Below, in pieces: positions 9,795 through 21,782 of a stretch of DNA of 64,000 nt (positions are counted from its first letter, which is position 1; each line of letters begins with the position of its first letter). The position numbers and the translations under genes were made by a program. Source of the DNA: Branchiostoma belcheri (Eukaryota > Chordata > Leptocardii > Amphioxiformes > Branchiostomatidae). The DNA lies in contig NW_017804331.1 in the NCBI RefSeq assembly GCF_001625305.1, forward strand, positions 882,507 through 946,506, given 5' to 3'. The notes under the pieces were generated by a model, which made no database searches, was not told the DNA's origin, and saw nothing but the letters and a program-made list of their open reading frames with translations.

Positions 9795-11950
9795 GTTCAA
9801 ACAAGCCTCAACCTTCCTTGGTCACCAGTCGATTGTTATCACAAAGTACATCCAGCACGCTTACAGGTCACCGTAACAAATAAACCACAATATCTTATCT
9901 GAGCGCCCCACAATAGACTTTCTCCCCTCGCGGAGGAGGGAAGATTACAATTGAATCTTCGTGTTGACAATCCGTTTAACCTGCGCATTGATTCCCACGT
10001 GCCCTTTCGCCCAAACAATTCAATCAAGCAACGGTAACAGTCAATAGTTGTACCACTCACGCAACCCCAACCGACAGCTTTCTCTACTAACTCTCTGGGG
10101 CAAATATTTGCACATCGGTACAGCACCTACGTGTTGTTTGACTTACGCCTACTCGTGGAGTGGGTTCGGGGCGGGTTATCGACCAAGCAACAGAACATTA
10201 TCGCCTACGTGACTGTTGAAACAATACGAACTTGTCAACATACCGGGGGGTGATACTGTCAATCCTTCGGCTATAGCTTAGTCAGTCCTGGCTGTCAGTC
10301 TATGTACTCGGTATATATATGTGCCAACCTTTTACCAGGACTCGAAACATTGGGTGCATGCATTTAACATCCTAATTCTTGATTTGCAAGAAGTACGTTC
10401 TTGGTACGAGCATATAAATCTTAATGCAAGAATATCATTCTAGATGTTTCTATAACCCAGCAACATGAATACAAGAAACTGATAAGGAAGATATTCTTAC
10501 TACAAGAAAAACTCTAGAAGAAAAAAATTATAAGAAAAAACTTCTTAATTCGTGGACAAAATCTTTTTCTTACACGGAGAAAGTTTTCTTCCCTGAAGGA
10601 TTTTTTTCTTTGTGGAAGAAGAAACAAGAAAATGCATTTTTTGCAGTGCACTTGCACCTCAGTGAACCCAAAATTAGAACTGTGCACCCAATTTTTTAGT
10701 TATATAGGTCTATAGGTAGCTAAGGACAGCTAAAGGAGAGGTTGAACTCAAGTAAACTCCAATAAGAGACAGAGAAGAAAACATTATTACGTTTCCCAGA
10801 ATCTGAGAATGTGCTGCACGAAAATGACGCCATCAACTACACGTACCGTACGGTTACGTGGTATTATACAACATGTTATCTGTCACCCTACAGGCCTGGT
10901 TAGGGTATAACTGGCAGTTTGCCATATCATGCTCATATCTTTGTGGATAGAATTTCACTGCTGATCTTTCTGAGCTAATCTTCAAGGATTGGGCAGATTT
11001 TAACACCTGTTCTCTCAGTATTCTCAAATGAGGAGCTCAATTTTCTTGTTGTAGAGTACTCTAGGCTCATCATAGTTTAGTAAATGATGCTTATATTTCA
11101 TTCAGCATGTGTCAGCAAGGGACTCAGTGTTAGCAATGAGAAAATTAAGGTTTAGAAAATTGCCCGTAAGAATTAACCTAATATCTACATGTACTTGCCA
11201 CGAAATATTATGACAATAATTATTCAAGATTAAAAAATGATGATTTATCAGTATCAGTTGAGGGATACAATGTAAGCACCTTTGATTTACACGGTTGATA
11301 TTATAAGGTTTTTTGGTTGGACTTATATTGGAACAAATATACCTGTTAGTGTCAATTATTAGATCAATTATTACAGCTTATTAAGAACCTTTTCATTTCC
11401 TTATAATGTTATCATCATAATGTAAAATGTCATTGTTTACTAGTTTTTTTTTCAATTTGTTATCATGTTGATCATGTAATATAGATATAGATTTGTTATC
11501 ATGTAAAATGCGCAATTCAGCATCTTTGTACACAAATGAAGCTGCCATGTATTTTACTGAAATGTGAACAAAGTCAATAAACTCAATATATATATGTATG
11601 TGTCTGAAACTGAAGCAAGTGTGCATAATCAGAAGGCCATCACCAGTTTCACCACCACTTCTGTATCAGCCAGTTCCAGAAATCGTCGCCCGAGGAGAGG
11701 CCATTGCAGAAATTCCATTTCACAACTTCATTTCGGCAGAGGCAATTTTGTGTGAATGTACATCGGCTTTGTTATGAAAGATAGCACGATCGTAGCTGGA
11801 ATGGCGTTTATGTTTCTGGTGCGCAAGTTTCCCCAGGAACATTTTACCAGCATGCACAATTGATTCACACCACGGGAAAGTATGTTGCTGGTACAGTCCT
11901 GTAGTAATGTATTTGTGACCAAGGCTTATATAGTGTGAAAAACAAGTTTA
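9795..11950. other. unassigned intergenic DNA
   Basis: 9840-10240 is moderately GC-rich and non-repetitive; a minus-strand frame at 10126-9839 shows no motif I recognise. 10490-10640 is an A/G-rich stretch built on AAGAAA-like words. 11060-11620 is AT-rich. An AATAAA-type signal (CAATAAACTC) near 11574 could be an old transcript end. Nothing further can be supported. Confidence 0.5.
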
Positions 11951-12325
11951 GGCCACTCCAATTTAATTTCTTGGTCAACGGGTTTTTCTAGAAAAATAAT
12001 GGAGCAAGCAGGCGGGCGAAAAAAAATGAAAAATAAAAACAGGCCTAGGCAATCCTATTATGGCCCAAAATGGTAAGATAGGAGCCATAAAGTCAACACA
12101 CCAGGCTGGTTCAAAATTTAAACAATGAATTTTGAACTTTTAATGATACCATTGAATTGAAAGATGGAATAACTGTAACAAGTAGGAAGAAAAGGACTGT
12201 TTTCAACTGTTCAGGGCAAAATATGAGCATTTTGCAGTTGATTCTGAATTTTTATTTTTTTTTTGCAAATCAGAAAAAAATGAAGCAGGCGAATCCGTTA
12301 ACCAAGAAATTAAATTGGTGTGGCC
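11951..12325. mobile_element. family A MITE, full length
   Basis: 375 bp with terminal GGCCACTCCAATTTAATTTC and GAAATTAAATTGGTGTGGCC, inside TTA/TTA duplications at 11948-11950 and 12326-12328. The inner CTGTTTTCAACTGTTCAGGG and GGTTCAAAATTTAAACAATG segments are typical of the family. Confidence 0.92.
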
Positions 12326-12483
12326 TTAGGGCATTTTGATTTATAATTTAATAAATTAAGGTATATTCCTGTTTGTATACGAGCGATCACTGTTTTTGTT
12401 TACATCATGTACATGCAAATTATTTGAAGACGTATGCAAATTATCGGTGGGCAAATCACCAAGCTTTCAACGATACTTTTTGC

Positions 12484-12785
12484 CTACCACATACAGCTAA
12501 CACTGGCGTACAGCTAACATACAGCTAATGTACAGCTAACATTGAATTCTGGTATGTACAGCTAACACTGGCGTACAGCTAACATACAGCTAACATACAG
12601 CTAACATTGAATCATTTATGTACAGCTAACACTGACGTACAGCTAACATACAGCCAATGTACAGCTAACATTGAATCATGTATGTACAGCTAACACTGAC
12701 GTACAGCTAACATACAGCCAGTGTACAGCTAACATTGAATCATTTATGTACAGCTAACACTGACGTACAGCTAACATATCTCTAA
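12484..12785. repeat. TACAGCTAACA minisatellite
   Basis: The word TACAGCTAACA or TACAGCCAATG appears about fifteen times. Higher-order units of roughly 63 to 65 bp end in ATTGAATCATTTATG. About 4.5 higher-order units are present. Confidence 0.92.
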
Positions 12786-12964
12786 CTTGCACGTCGTGAA
12801 ATTGAATTCACGCTGGAGGGTGTTAAGTGTTAGTACCCTATAAAGAAATTTCACCATGAATGACGCCAAAAAACCATTTACTACTACAATACGGACAGAG
12901 TTGCAGCGTTACCTGGCACCTGTGGAGTGTCAGCCTGCGTTTTGTTACCTGTGATTCTAAGTAA

Positions 12965-13352
12965 GGCCACACCGGCTTAATTTTATGGATGACATCCTCA
13001 AACTAGTGCGCGGGGGTGAATTTTAAAAAAATCCGGCTAAAATTAAAAATGCTACTAAACCACAGGAATACAAAGCTGGTATTGTGAATTTGCGGCAGTA
13101 CATAGCGACGTATACTACAAGCCGGCACATGCTTGCTTTATGCGGAATTTATGAATCGGCACTGTAGGTATGTACTGAGTTCTTGAGTCGTGGGGCTTCG
13201 GTAGCCTGGGTGCCCGGCTCCGTAATATTGTCACTAACAACAATGGACTACCCAGGCTTAGAGCCAGGCCAGAGTCTCGGTTTTTTAGAACAGGCGAAAA
13301 TCAATGCGCGCGCGGATGTCATCCATAAAATTAACTTAAAGGCGGTGTGACC
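12965..13352. mobile_element. family B-like MITE with a nested foldback
   Basis: Ends GGCCACACCGGCTTAATTTT and AAAGGCGGTGTGACC lie inside TAA/TAA duplications (12962-12964, 13353-13355). Subterminal TGGATGACATCC and GGATGTCATCCA are an inverted pair. It resembles the family B copies at 55117 and 56629. At 13201-13259 it carries a small foldback with TAGCCTGGGTGCC and ACCCAGGCTTA ends, inserted later. Confidence 0.85.
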
Positions 13353-13637
13353 TAATCAGTTTGTATGTGAGGAGGGAGCTATGCTATCAGGGCTATCTTA
13401 CTGCGCCAATAAACTTTTACTGTGACTGAATTTGTATTTTGAATTTGTATGACTCAAACCACCAAAAAGTGACCGTATCGTCACATAGGGACTAGAAAAA
13501 CCTTTGAAGAACCGCCCTCACCCTTGAACTTGTTGAAAAGCGGTCGTATGTTCGACCGAACAAGTTTATTGAGTTCAAGTAAAGGCTTACATGTACTACT
13601 AAATCAAAACTGTCACACAGCTGAATATTTGTAAATT

Positions 13638-13998
13638 CAGTGTACAAAATACTTTTTTGAACCAGGTTGCCCACTTACGGCAAAAATTAGGTTGCCCATC
13701 AGAATTTTAGGTTGCCCCACCTATAAGTTACTACTTTCCTCAAATTAAGTAATGCTACATACATAAGCCTTTGACAATATTTCCAACAATCTTTAGTAAT
13801 ACTAATAGCCATTAATACCTAAAATTAAAAAGCATCTGCCGGATACAGTGGTGCTAGCCAAGTGGGCATGATTTTGGGGGGGGGGGACCATTCTTAAAAT
13901 TCAGGTAGCACACTGGGCTACCTAGGTTCAAAAATAGGTTGCCCCATATAAAATTTGGTTGCCCGGGGCAACTGGGCAACCAGGTATTTTGCACGCTG
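13638..13998. mobile_element. hAT-like element, family CAGTGTAC
   Basis: Left end CAGTGTACAAAATAC and right end GTATTTTGCACGCTG are imperfect inverted repeats. Inside, GGTTGCCC-type words occur in both orientations. The left half is repeated at 2706-2862. No clean target duplication was found. Confidence 0.65.
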
Positions 13999-14304
13999 GT
14001 AATGCATGAGTTCAAGTCCAAGTAACATAGGATATTTCAGTACTGTTCGTACACAACCAGTAATAAGCATTAATGATAATAAAAAAATAAAACATATGAC
14101 AACGTAACAAATCAATTTTCCATCCAAGTTAGACACAACTGTCAGTTTCCACTTATTTCTCATTTGCACCTCTGTACCTGCCCCAGCAGGCAGTTCAGTC
14201 GGCAGTGCCAACGTTGTGATTCCCTCTCACTACTTCCTGCCAGTAGTGATTTCATGCCAAAAAACAGTCACTCGAGCAACTGGATATGATTTTGGAAACG
14301 GTCA

Positions 14305-14338
14305 GACGTTTCAGGTAGCATCCGCTAGCTTTTGCCAG
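14305..14338 (-). ncRNA. decayed hammerhead-like motif
   Basis: Read on the minus strand: CTGGCAA, one A, a 7-bp stem with one mismatch (AGCTAGC/GCTACCT) and loop GGAT, then GAAACGTC. It aligns with the better motif at 21317-21350, but the first core box has lost CTGANGA. The sequence beyond GAAACGTC (TGACCGTTTCCAAAATCATA) also matches 21.3 kb. See the finding on the three loci. Confidence 0.4.
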
Positions 14339-14579
14339 TGACACTGGAGAGTTGTCAGAATCGTACAAACTATTGATTGATGTGCGAATAAATGAAGACA
14401 AATTTCTTGAAGGTCCAAAAGGAAACACAAATTGGACAAGTCTTCCGAACCCCCCCGAACCCCCTGGCTACGGGCTCAGATGGCTGCAGTGTTCACAACA
14501 TTGCCAGCTACATGTACAAGCGCAGCTCTAGCCAGCTCCAAATTTCTTCTGGTCAGTCCAGATTCGTGATCGGATGCTT

Positions 14580-14807
14580 GCTGCTAGTATCTAGAGGGGT
14601 CCGGGGGCTAATTTTGGATTTTCAAGCCTTTAAAAATGCAATTTCCCACATTTTAAGACGCAAATCATGGGTTTAGTGGCCCTTTGGATGTTGGAAGTTT
14701 TTTGTCAATTTGTCCATCAAGGTTGACGGATTGGTTTAAATTTTTTCCCGTCACATCATCACAAAGTTCCTGCACTTGACGGAAAAACGGGTGCTGGCTA
14801 GAACCCA
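14580..14807 (-). mobile_element. family H element, inverted copy
   Basis: Contains CCCACATTTTAAGACGCAAA and CAAGGTTGACGGATTGGTTT, and ends GGTGCTGGCTAGAACCC, the complement of the family H start at 4560. The left border is approximate. Confidence 0.6.
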
Positions 14808-15760
14808 GACCACTTGTACTTGAACATGACTTTCCGTGCAGTGAACTGTCCCCCGTGCCAAAAGTCTGAATTGATACCAGCTCTCCTGGCTGGATACCTC
14901 TCAAACTTTTGATAGACTTCCTTGCATTTTTGGAAGACATGGAAGTCTTTTTTGGCATTATAATAGAGGAAATGATGAAATTTTGGCGAGATCTGGGTCC
15001 AGATCCAAGTACAGGACAATTGGCAGGGGATCTTCACACTGCAAGTTAGCTCAATTACCTTACTTCAAATTATCCTTATTAATAATCAACTCCTGTGATA
15101 CCTTGCTAGAGGTTTGCACCCTCTAAAAAAACCTGTATTTTTATTTGTTTGATAACCTGTTAATTGATTAACAGTGGCCTTGATTGAGTTACTAGTAACT
15201 ACTTTTCTTGAGCTGCCCTGCTTTCCTATTCCTGAGAATGAATCATTATACATTGTACACTTCGACAGTACATAAATTGTAGTTGTAATTTATAATTTTT
15301 AACCTTTAGTAATAGTTGTTATAAGTCCATGATAATGTATGTATGTACTGTCACCATAATTCAGTCTTAGGACTGCAAGTGTGACGTGTGAGCGAAATTT
15401 CAAATAAACCATTCTTGTTATTAATCATCAACGAATGATATGCAGGGGGCAATAAATTTTGCCTGTAACTATTTGTGGTGAATGTGGACAGGTGCACTAG
15501 CAATGCACATAGCTTCACCATATCTGACCAATAAGAAGATCCAGTATGGTTCCTATTAAATGTCACAGATAACTATCTAGAGTCCCCGTTTGTAGTTTAT
15601 ATGTGTATTCTCTCCATCTGAGATTATTGGGAGTTTTGGCGGAAATTGGAACAGAGCCTTTCCTTTTTTTAGCTCAGGGGTCAGAGGAAAGCACTCGGAG
15701 GTGACAACAGCCATTAATCTCAATCCTTACCACAACCAGCACTTCTACCACTATCAGAGC
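14808..15760. other. unassigned, with a possible retroelement relic near 14812-14960
   Basis: On the minus strand 14960-14812 is open and reads KNARKSIKSLRGIQPGELVS, which weakly resembles the linker after the integrase core of Ty3/gypsy-type elements (a basic stretch, then L, PG, V). It joins directly to the family H element. The match is weak and I do not claim a domain. 14965-15760 shows nothing further. Confidence 0.2.
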
Positions 15761-16049
15761 TAGTGATGCATACCGGCTCACTGGACTTGGATCCGGACTT
15801 ATTACCATAAAAGACCATTTCACATACCCCTTTTCTTTCCAAACCACCTAAAACCTTCCGTAGATTGCAAGTACCGGCCTCCATGTTATGTGGCCAAAAT
15901 TTCACCCAGACAACATTGCAAGGTTGCCAACATGCAATTTTGTATATGCCATGGGTTTAGGTCCGGACTTACAAGTCCGGAACTGAACCTAAACCTCTGG
16001 ACTTGAATCAAGACCTGAACCTAAAATTGGGTTTAGGTATGCATCACTA
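15761..16049. mobile_element. hAT-like MITE, family I, deleted copy
   Basis: Ends TAGTGATGCATACC and GGTATGCATCACTA. It is shorter than the sibling at 8033-8429 because an inner segment is missing on the left. No clear 8-bp duplication; the right end abuts the next element. Confidence 0.85.
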
Positions 16050-16366
16050 GCTTGAAGTTCATTTTTGGGAATAGGTGCACTGGTGCACCCAACCTAGAAA
16101 TTTAGGTGCACAAAAATTTTTTTGGGTGCACCACATAAAACAAAATGAAATGAGGGCAAGTAGATTCTACTACAACAAAGATTTTATAATTTTTTCTGAC
16201 ACTTAGATATCACAAGAATATCTTATATACTATTATATATTTGGTATGTACAAAAATACCTACAAAAATATTTGTGTGCACCAGTGCACCCAGAGAAAAA
16301 AATTGGGTGCACAACTCCAATTTTGGGTGCACTAAGGTGCACATGCACCCAGTATTTCGAGCCCTG
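16050..16366. mobile_element. GTGCACC-rich hAT-like element
   Basis: TTCATTTTTGGGAATAGGTG begins it, and ATTTCGAGCCCTG ends it. Both flanks are rich in GGTGCACC in inverted orientation. Siblings lie at about 25757-26176 and 48409-48961, the latter with an intact CAGGGCTCG start. The left terminus here is fused to the family I element. Confidence 0.7.
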
Positions 16367-16573
16367 TCTAGTCAACTTCAAAAGTGCATTTTCCCGCATT
16401 TTGAGAGCCAAATCATGGTGTTGAGAGTGGTTGTCTGTGGTCCTTTGGACGTTTTCATCTTTTTACCCAAAATTTTTGTTCATTTTGTCTGTCAATGTTG
16501 ACGGATTGGTTTTAGAAAATTCCGTCACACACCGCAATAATTGACAGAAAAACTGGTGCTGGCTGGAGCCCTG
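16367..16573 (-). mobile_element. family H element, inverted copy
   Basis: Matches 14580-14807 (CGCATTTTGAGAGCCAAATC, GTCAATGTTGACGGATTGG) and ends GGTGCTGGCTGGAGCCCTG. It directly follows the GTGCACC element, giving three DNA elements in a row from 15761. Confidence 0.65.
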
Positions 16574-16887
16574 ACTTCTCAACTTGGCAATGTGGTTGTG
16601 GCCTTGTATTGAAGAGTTTACACACCACATATGTCAGACTTCTCTACAAGTGCAGGAGCTCTGACCAAAGGCCACCAAACTGTGCAAACATTATATTTCA
16701 TTATACAGCACTTGATGTGAGTTCCCTTCTTGTGTTGGAACAAAGCTTGAACTCTTTAAGTATAAGTATAACTATGGATTCTACCAACACAGACGAGCTT
16801 TCATTCGAGTATAGCACTTGATGTTTTAATAACTAGGATACGTTTCATTTTTAAGTTTCATTTTATGCCCTTTTCTTTTGTACTATA

Positions 16888-17420
16888 TTCAATAGTCATT
16901 GCCATACATTGTACATTGTACCATGTACAATTGTCGTGCAATAAAGTTCTTCCTCAATCATAAAAGTTCCAATCTTATGCTTTTGTGACACAACTATATA
17001 GCATTATCATAATGTTTTGAAATTGGTACATGTATGACAGCATGTTCCCTGTACTATGTTCAACAGTTGTTGCCATACATGAGGGCCTGCAAGCCCTTTT
17101 TCGTAAGGCGTAATCAGGCCGTTTTAGACTTCGTAATTCGTAGGCAGCCTCCGCAAAAATCAACGTAATTCGTAATTGGACATTAGCCGCAAATCGTAAA
17201 GTCGTAATCAGCTCTGAGACTTTAACGTAATTCGTAATAGGCTGCGAAAATTTTGCGTAATTCGTAATCACAACCCCTCCTTGCAGGCTCTCATACATTG
17301 TACCATGTACATTCGTCGTGTGATTAAGTTCTTCCTCAATCATGAAAGTTTCGATCTGAGGTATTTGTGATACAACTCTGCAGCTTTATCTATGTTTTGA
17401 AGTTGGCCTGTCAGCATGTT
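16888..17420. repeat. direct duplication of about 200 bp, split by a family D element
   Basis: CATACATTGTACCATGTACA, GTTCTTCCTCAATCATGAAA-like text and a GTGA-ACAACT segment occur in order at about 16900-17060 and again at 17293-17415. The family D element at 17081-17292 sits exactly at the join. The CAATAAAGTTCTTCC near 16938 is a polyadenylation-type signal, so the unit may be a LINE 3' end. Confidence 0.7.
17081..17292 (-). mobile_element. family D MITE, diverged subfamily
   Basis: GAGGGCCTGCAAGCCC and GCAGGCTCTC ends with exact 6-bp ATACAT duplications at 17075-17080 and 17293-17298. The interior uses CGTAATTCGTAAT words in place of CTACGTAGAGCG, so it is a separate branch of the family. 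Confidence 0.85.
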
Positions 17421-17640
17421 CACTGTGAAACTACAGGAAACTACAGGAGAGAGTCAGCAGGAGCCGGGAGTTGACCCAATTAAGGAAAGTTGTGGGCAGA
17501 AGGTAAAGGTTAAGGACCAGACATGAAAGCAGAGGGCATGTCGGACATGTGTGCAAACTCAGGTGTCGGGACTGGAACTGTTTAGCAAAAGGGGGTCACC
17601 ATGCCATGAGACCAAATCTAATTTACGAAACAAAGCAGAC
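17421..17640. other. unassigned DNA
   Basis: Non-repetitive, no supported frame or RNA. Confidence 0.5.
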
Positions 17641-17646
17641 GTGATG

Positions 17647-17882
17647 GGGGGCTCCCGCTGTGCCCTTTTCCGTGGAGCGTCATCAGCCGTTTTGATTCTT
17701 CATGGAGTGTAGACAGACTGCTTTAATTCAAGGTAGAGCGTAATTCTACGTAATGTGTTGTAGCTAGACGGAATTCTTCGTTAAACGTAATGGAGTCTCA
17801 GGCTTCTTGAATGCAGCGTAATACGTAGCCGGCTCTCAAAATTTAGGATAGAGTGTTGTCGGGACCCCCCATGCAGGCCCTC
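17647..17882 (-). mobile_element. family D MITE
   Basis: Starts GGGGGCTCCCGCTG and ends ATGCAGGCCCTC; flanked by GTGATG (17641-17646) and ATGATG (17883-17888), five of six bases equal. The interior repeats TAGAGCGTAATTCTACGTAA. Confidence 0.8.
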
Positions 17883-17888
17883 ATGATG

Positions 17889-18260
17889 GACAACACTGAG
17901 AGACAGTCTGTGGAGATGTTTTACTTTTAGGTCAAACTAAATCAAGATACGTCCTGATGTGGGTTAGAATATCTTGATTCGATCTCACAGCTGGAATTGT
18001 TGTAAGTTCTCTCACATGTCCCCTGCCAAGTCAAGAGTCTTACACAACAAGTGTGCAGCATGTCAACATGCAACAACAGCTCTGAAGTGACTCGGCAAAC
18101 AAAATTTCTCCCTCTAGGCGGGACAGATTGCTGGGCTACCTGTCCTTATACATCTATCTCGCGATCAGCAAGGGTTATAATTGCGAGGGAGAACATACCG
18201 GCACAGGGCTCCGGGGACACATTTAAGTGTCAGAAGTGATGCAAAGACACAACCGAACAC
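17889..18260. other. unassigned DNA
   Basis: A short plus-strand frame at 18051-18239 has no recognisable motif. Nothing else seen. Confidence 0.5.
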
Positions 18261-18602
18261 ATGCCCGTAGCCAGGATTTTGAATGGGGGGTTCTTCCCAC
18301 TGCTTGATGGGACCAGCGAGCGCTGAAGGCACGAGGTTCCTAGGGGGTCAATTTTGAAAAATGAACCTTCTGAAATGCCATTTCCTGCCTTTTTGAGAGG
18401 ATTTCAAAGAAAAAAAATCATACTATTAGATAACTTTTTATTCAATGATAGAGTGAGCAAATTTGCTACGATTCCAGCCCCGCTGGTGATACGAATCAAT
18501 CAATCTTTTTAAGAAAATCTTGGACCTTTAGATAAAAAGTGGACCAAAAAGTGGACCTTTGAGCCTGGGGGGGGGGGGTTCTTCCGAACTGGCTACAGGC
18601 AT
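18261..18602. mobile_element. family N element
   Basis: Inverted ends ATGCCCGTAGCCAG and CTGGCTACAGGCAT. The only sibling is 29428-29943, which shares GAACCTTCTGAAATGCCATT and GGACCAGCGAGCGCT in inverted orientation. No clear target duplication. Open frames inside are repeat artefacts. Confidence 0.8.
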
Positions 18603-19025
18603 GGAACAGCAGGTGGCTTGTTTCACAGCCATGTTCAACATTTGTCTGAATTTTATTTCCTCCGGCAGGGACATGTGGTGGCCTTCCTTCGAGTGCGCAA
18701 AAGGTTCTGCCCACGGACAAGCTCCAACAAGGAACACTAGGAAAGATTAATGACTTCTTTTCACTGCAGTAAGTGAGCGCAAGCTTGTGCCCTCGGAAGG
18801 CTACACTTCACATGTACATATGCCCTGGCTACACATGTACGCGGACTTTAACCGTCAGGTTTTCGTGACTGCCCGACTAACAAGGTCTTTTATTTAAAAA
18901 AAAAAAAACAGTAACGGTTGTGTTCTCGAATCCCAGGAAGGTCGTAAAGTCTATCAAAGGACGCCATTGAATATCAAAGGTCACTCTTTCGGGAATTTTG
19001 AACTACAGCAAATATATTATTGTTA

Positions 19026-19225
19026 TGTTTACCGAAGGAAAACATTGTTTTTGCTACGTTTCCTCTTCTTCTTCTACAAACAACAACCCCAATGACCTAA
19101 AGCAGACCGTCTGTTACCATCATGGTCTGTTACCTGTCTGACCATACATGTATATAATTAATGTGTTTGAGTAAGAATTAACAGAGCAGACCATATGCGA
19201 AGCTAAACATTATGCATTTGCTTTG
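19026..19225. repeat. interspersed repeat, family P
   Basis: ATGTTTACCGAAGGAAAACA, TTTCCTCTTCTTCTTCTACA and GCAGACCATATGCGAAG occur here, at 50088-50290 and inverted at about 58500-58680. Length is about 200 bp. Ends are not clearly inverted repeats, so I leave the class open. Confidence 0.75.
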
Positions 19226-19340
19226 CAAATGTAACCTTTCTACTAGTTATTATTATTATGCTATAAGCAAAAACCAACTATGCCAACTATGTCAAGGCTC
19301 TACTTACAAGGTCTTAACATCAGTTGTATTTTCCATCCAA

Positions 19341-19714
19341 GGCCACACCAATTTAATTTCTTGGTTAACAGATTTTTCTAGAAAAATAATGGAGCGGGCG
19401 GGCGAAAAAAAATAAATAAATAAAAACAGGTCTAGGCATCCTATTATGGCCCAAAATGGTACAATAGGAGCCATGAAGTCAACACACCAGGCTGGTTGGT
19501 TCAAAATTTAAACAATGAATTTTGAACTTTTAACGATGCCATTGCATTGAAAGATGGAATAACTATAACAACAAGGATGAAAAGGACTGTTTTCAACTGT
19601 TCAGGGCAAAATATGAGCATCTTGCAGTTGATTCTGAATTTTTATTTTTATTTGCAAATCAGAAAAAAATGAAGCGGGCAAATCCGTTAACCAAGGAATT
19701 TAATTGGTGTGGCC
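19341..19714. mobile_element. family A MITE, full length
   Basis: GGCCACACCAATTTAATTTC and TTAATTGGTGTGGCC ends inside CAA/CAA (19338-19340, 19715-19717). 374 bp. Apart from a duplicated GGTT near 19495 it is close to the consensus. Confidence 0.9.
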
Positions 19715-19717
19715 CAA

Positions 19718-21276
19718 GCTAAGACTGGTTGTAAAGTGTGTCTTCTCTCAAACTTCAAAGGATGACATTGAATGTCAAAGATCACTCTTTTGGAAATCTT
19801 CTACAACTTGAACTGTATAGCAAATATATTATTTACTCTTATAAGCAAAAACCTCTGCCAATGCCAACTATGTCAAGGCAGACTGACTCAAGATAAAATC
19901 ATTGGTCTTGGTCCAAATTGTTTTCTCCTCCAAACATTTATGTCTAATACCAAGGCTTAAACATAAAAAATCATATGACTTCATGTATATGACTTATCAA
20001 TACTCATAACCTTTTGAATCATTTTGTGAAGAAACCAACAAAGTAACTCTTTATAAAATATAACCTCATTGACAGATAATAATATACTTTTGATGATATT
20101 CAGTAACAGTCTACAATTGGCTTCTTGCCTATTGTAGGGTGATGGAATTGGATATATGCAATGTGAATATACATTGTACCATATACTTATTAATTGCATA
20201 CAATTTATACATGATTTACAGCAGCAAGTTGATTGAATGTTATGAACACCGTGTTCTAAGGCTTATCGTTTTCCCAGCACCTTAAATTACTTACCTCATC
20301 ATTATAATCACACAGAAAACAACAGCCTATACAGAACGAGTATATATCATAATGAACGTTCATGGCAGTTTAAACTGGTTAGACCCAGAACTAAATCATC
20401 CCACTTCTGTTATCGCTCGCTGTCAAACACACACATGTACAGTCTGACTTATATTGAATGACTCTACGATCATAATGTAATACTGTTGGCAGCTGAAATG
20501 TGGTTAGGACCTATTACGTCTGCTCCCTACAATATGATCACTTCACTTCTACTGATTACGATGATTGAATTTAAGGTTACATGTTGGGAGTATTCTCTAT
20601 GGGAAGTACATGCTTTATGGTACATATTACCACATTAGGGGCGTATGTCGAGCCCAATCCCCTATTTCACTGATTTGTTAAATAAACAAGCAGTCCTAGG
20701 TTGAAATCTCCCAGTACCGGACCAATATAGTTTTTAATCATTTGCAGATACTTCTGATCTATATCTAATTTATAACTGTGTACAGCCAGTATTTGTTTAT
20801 GTTTGTACCTTGTTTGTCAATGTCTTTTGTTTGTTTAGTTCACCTTATTGTTGAATTGTTTTTAAACCTGTGTACGTAATTCAGCGGTTTTGTACGCTGC
20901 CATGTACAAGGAGTGTTGCCAATAAACTATTATTATTTTATTTTTTATGATGCCAAAGCAAATAATCTTCATCTCAAATGCCTGTCATACTGGAAAAATT
21001 GTGTGAATAACCATATTGTCAGTGTAGCTACTGCCCAAACAATGGATGCATCTGAATACCTACCACCGGTATATACTCAACAGAAAATGCTGATGATATA
21101 CTGATATGTGCTCCAGTATTCCGGACAATCGACATACATTCCTGTCTACCCACATTCTTACTCATGTCACCAAATGGAACATGGAGAAAAAACACAGCAT
21201 TATCATTTTAAGCATAAAGCAAAACATCGATGAAGGTTAGAACTTAGATATCCAGGTAATAAGATACTCCAAAGAA
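19718..21276. other. unassigned AT-rich DNA with a retroelement-like 3' end
   Basis: Near 20870-20930 the text GTACGTAATTCAGCGG, CTGCCATGTACAAGG and CCAATAAACT looks like a LINE 3' end; a related form is at 54790-54865. No ORF supports it. The rest is AT-rich with no feature. Confidence 0.35.
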
Positions 21277-21365
21277 CAGTTACTCAAGCAAGTGGATATG
21301 ATTTTGGAAATGGTCAGACGTTTCAGCTAGTATCCACTAGCTTTCGTCAGTTGCTTGAGTAACTG
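21277..21365 (-). ncRNA. hammerhead-like motif with long closing stem
   Basis: On the minus strand: a 15-nt arm (CAGTTACTCAAGCAA), then CTGACGA, one A, a perfect 7-bp stem (AGCTAGT/ACTAGCT) with loop GGAT, then GAAAC and GTC. About 25 nt later comes the complementary arm TTGCTTGAGTAACTG. CTGANGA, stem II and GAAA are the catalytic hammerhead boxes, and GTC is a normal cleavage triplet. Stem III is only the palindromic ACGT, as in minimal hammerheads reported from Penelope-like elements. The extra A before stem II is not canonical. Activity is inferred, not shown. Confidence 0.45.
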
Positions 21366-21782
21366 CTTTTTGGCATAAAGCAAAACTGTAAGTAAAAATA
21401 GAGACCTAAACTGATCAAGCTTTCTGTGTACGCTTCCTCGGAAGAAAAGGCCAGAGGGCAAGAAACTCTTGTGGTAACGACAAGGTCTATCTACAAGAAA
21501 AATCAATGCCAATCCTTCAAGAATGATTTCGTTCCAAGCGGGAGTCTAGAACTCCACCTAAGGGCCATCAGACGCTAGATGTGTCTCTCTTTTGGGTAAG
21601 GAGCCTCCCTTTGATAGTGTCAGTGTTGCCGTCTTGATGTCAGACATGTGAGGGAATGGTAAGTGGCTGCTGAGGCATAATGAGCTCCTCTGGGTGGATA
21701 GAATGTTGCACTGGTGCCATCCGGCTGTACACATGGAATCAGGCGACTGCAAGGTGGTTCCAAGACTTCTGTCAAAAGTCAT
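21366..21782. other. unassigned DNA
   Basis: A minus-strand frame covers 21782-21558, with no motif I can name. It may be chance. Confidence 0.4.

Noticed and set aside
18920-18935. TTCTCGAATCC resembling a tRNA B box
   Set aside because: No A box or cloverleaf can be formed around it.
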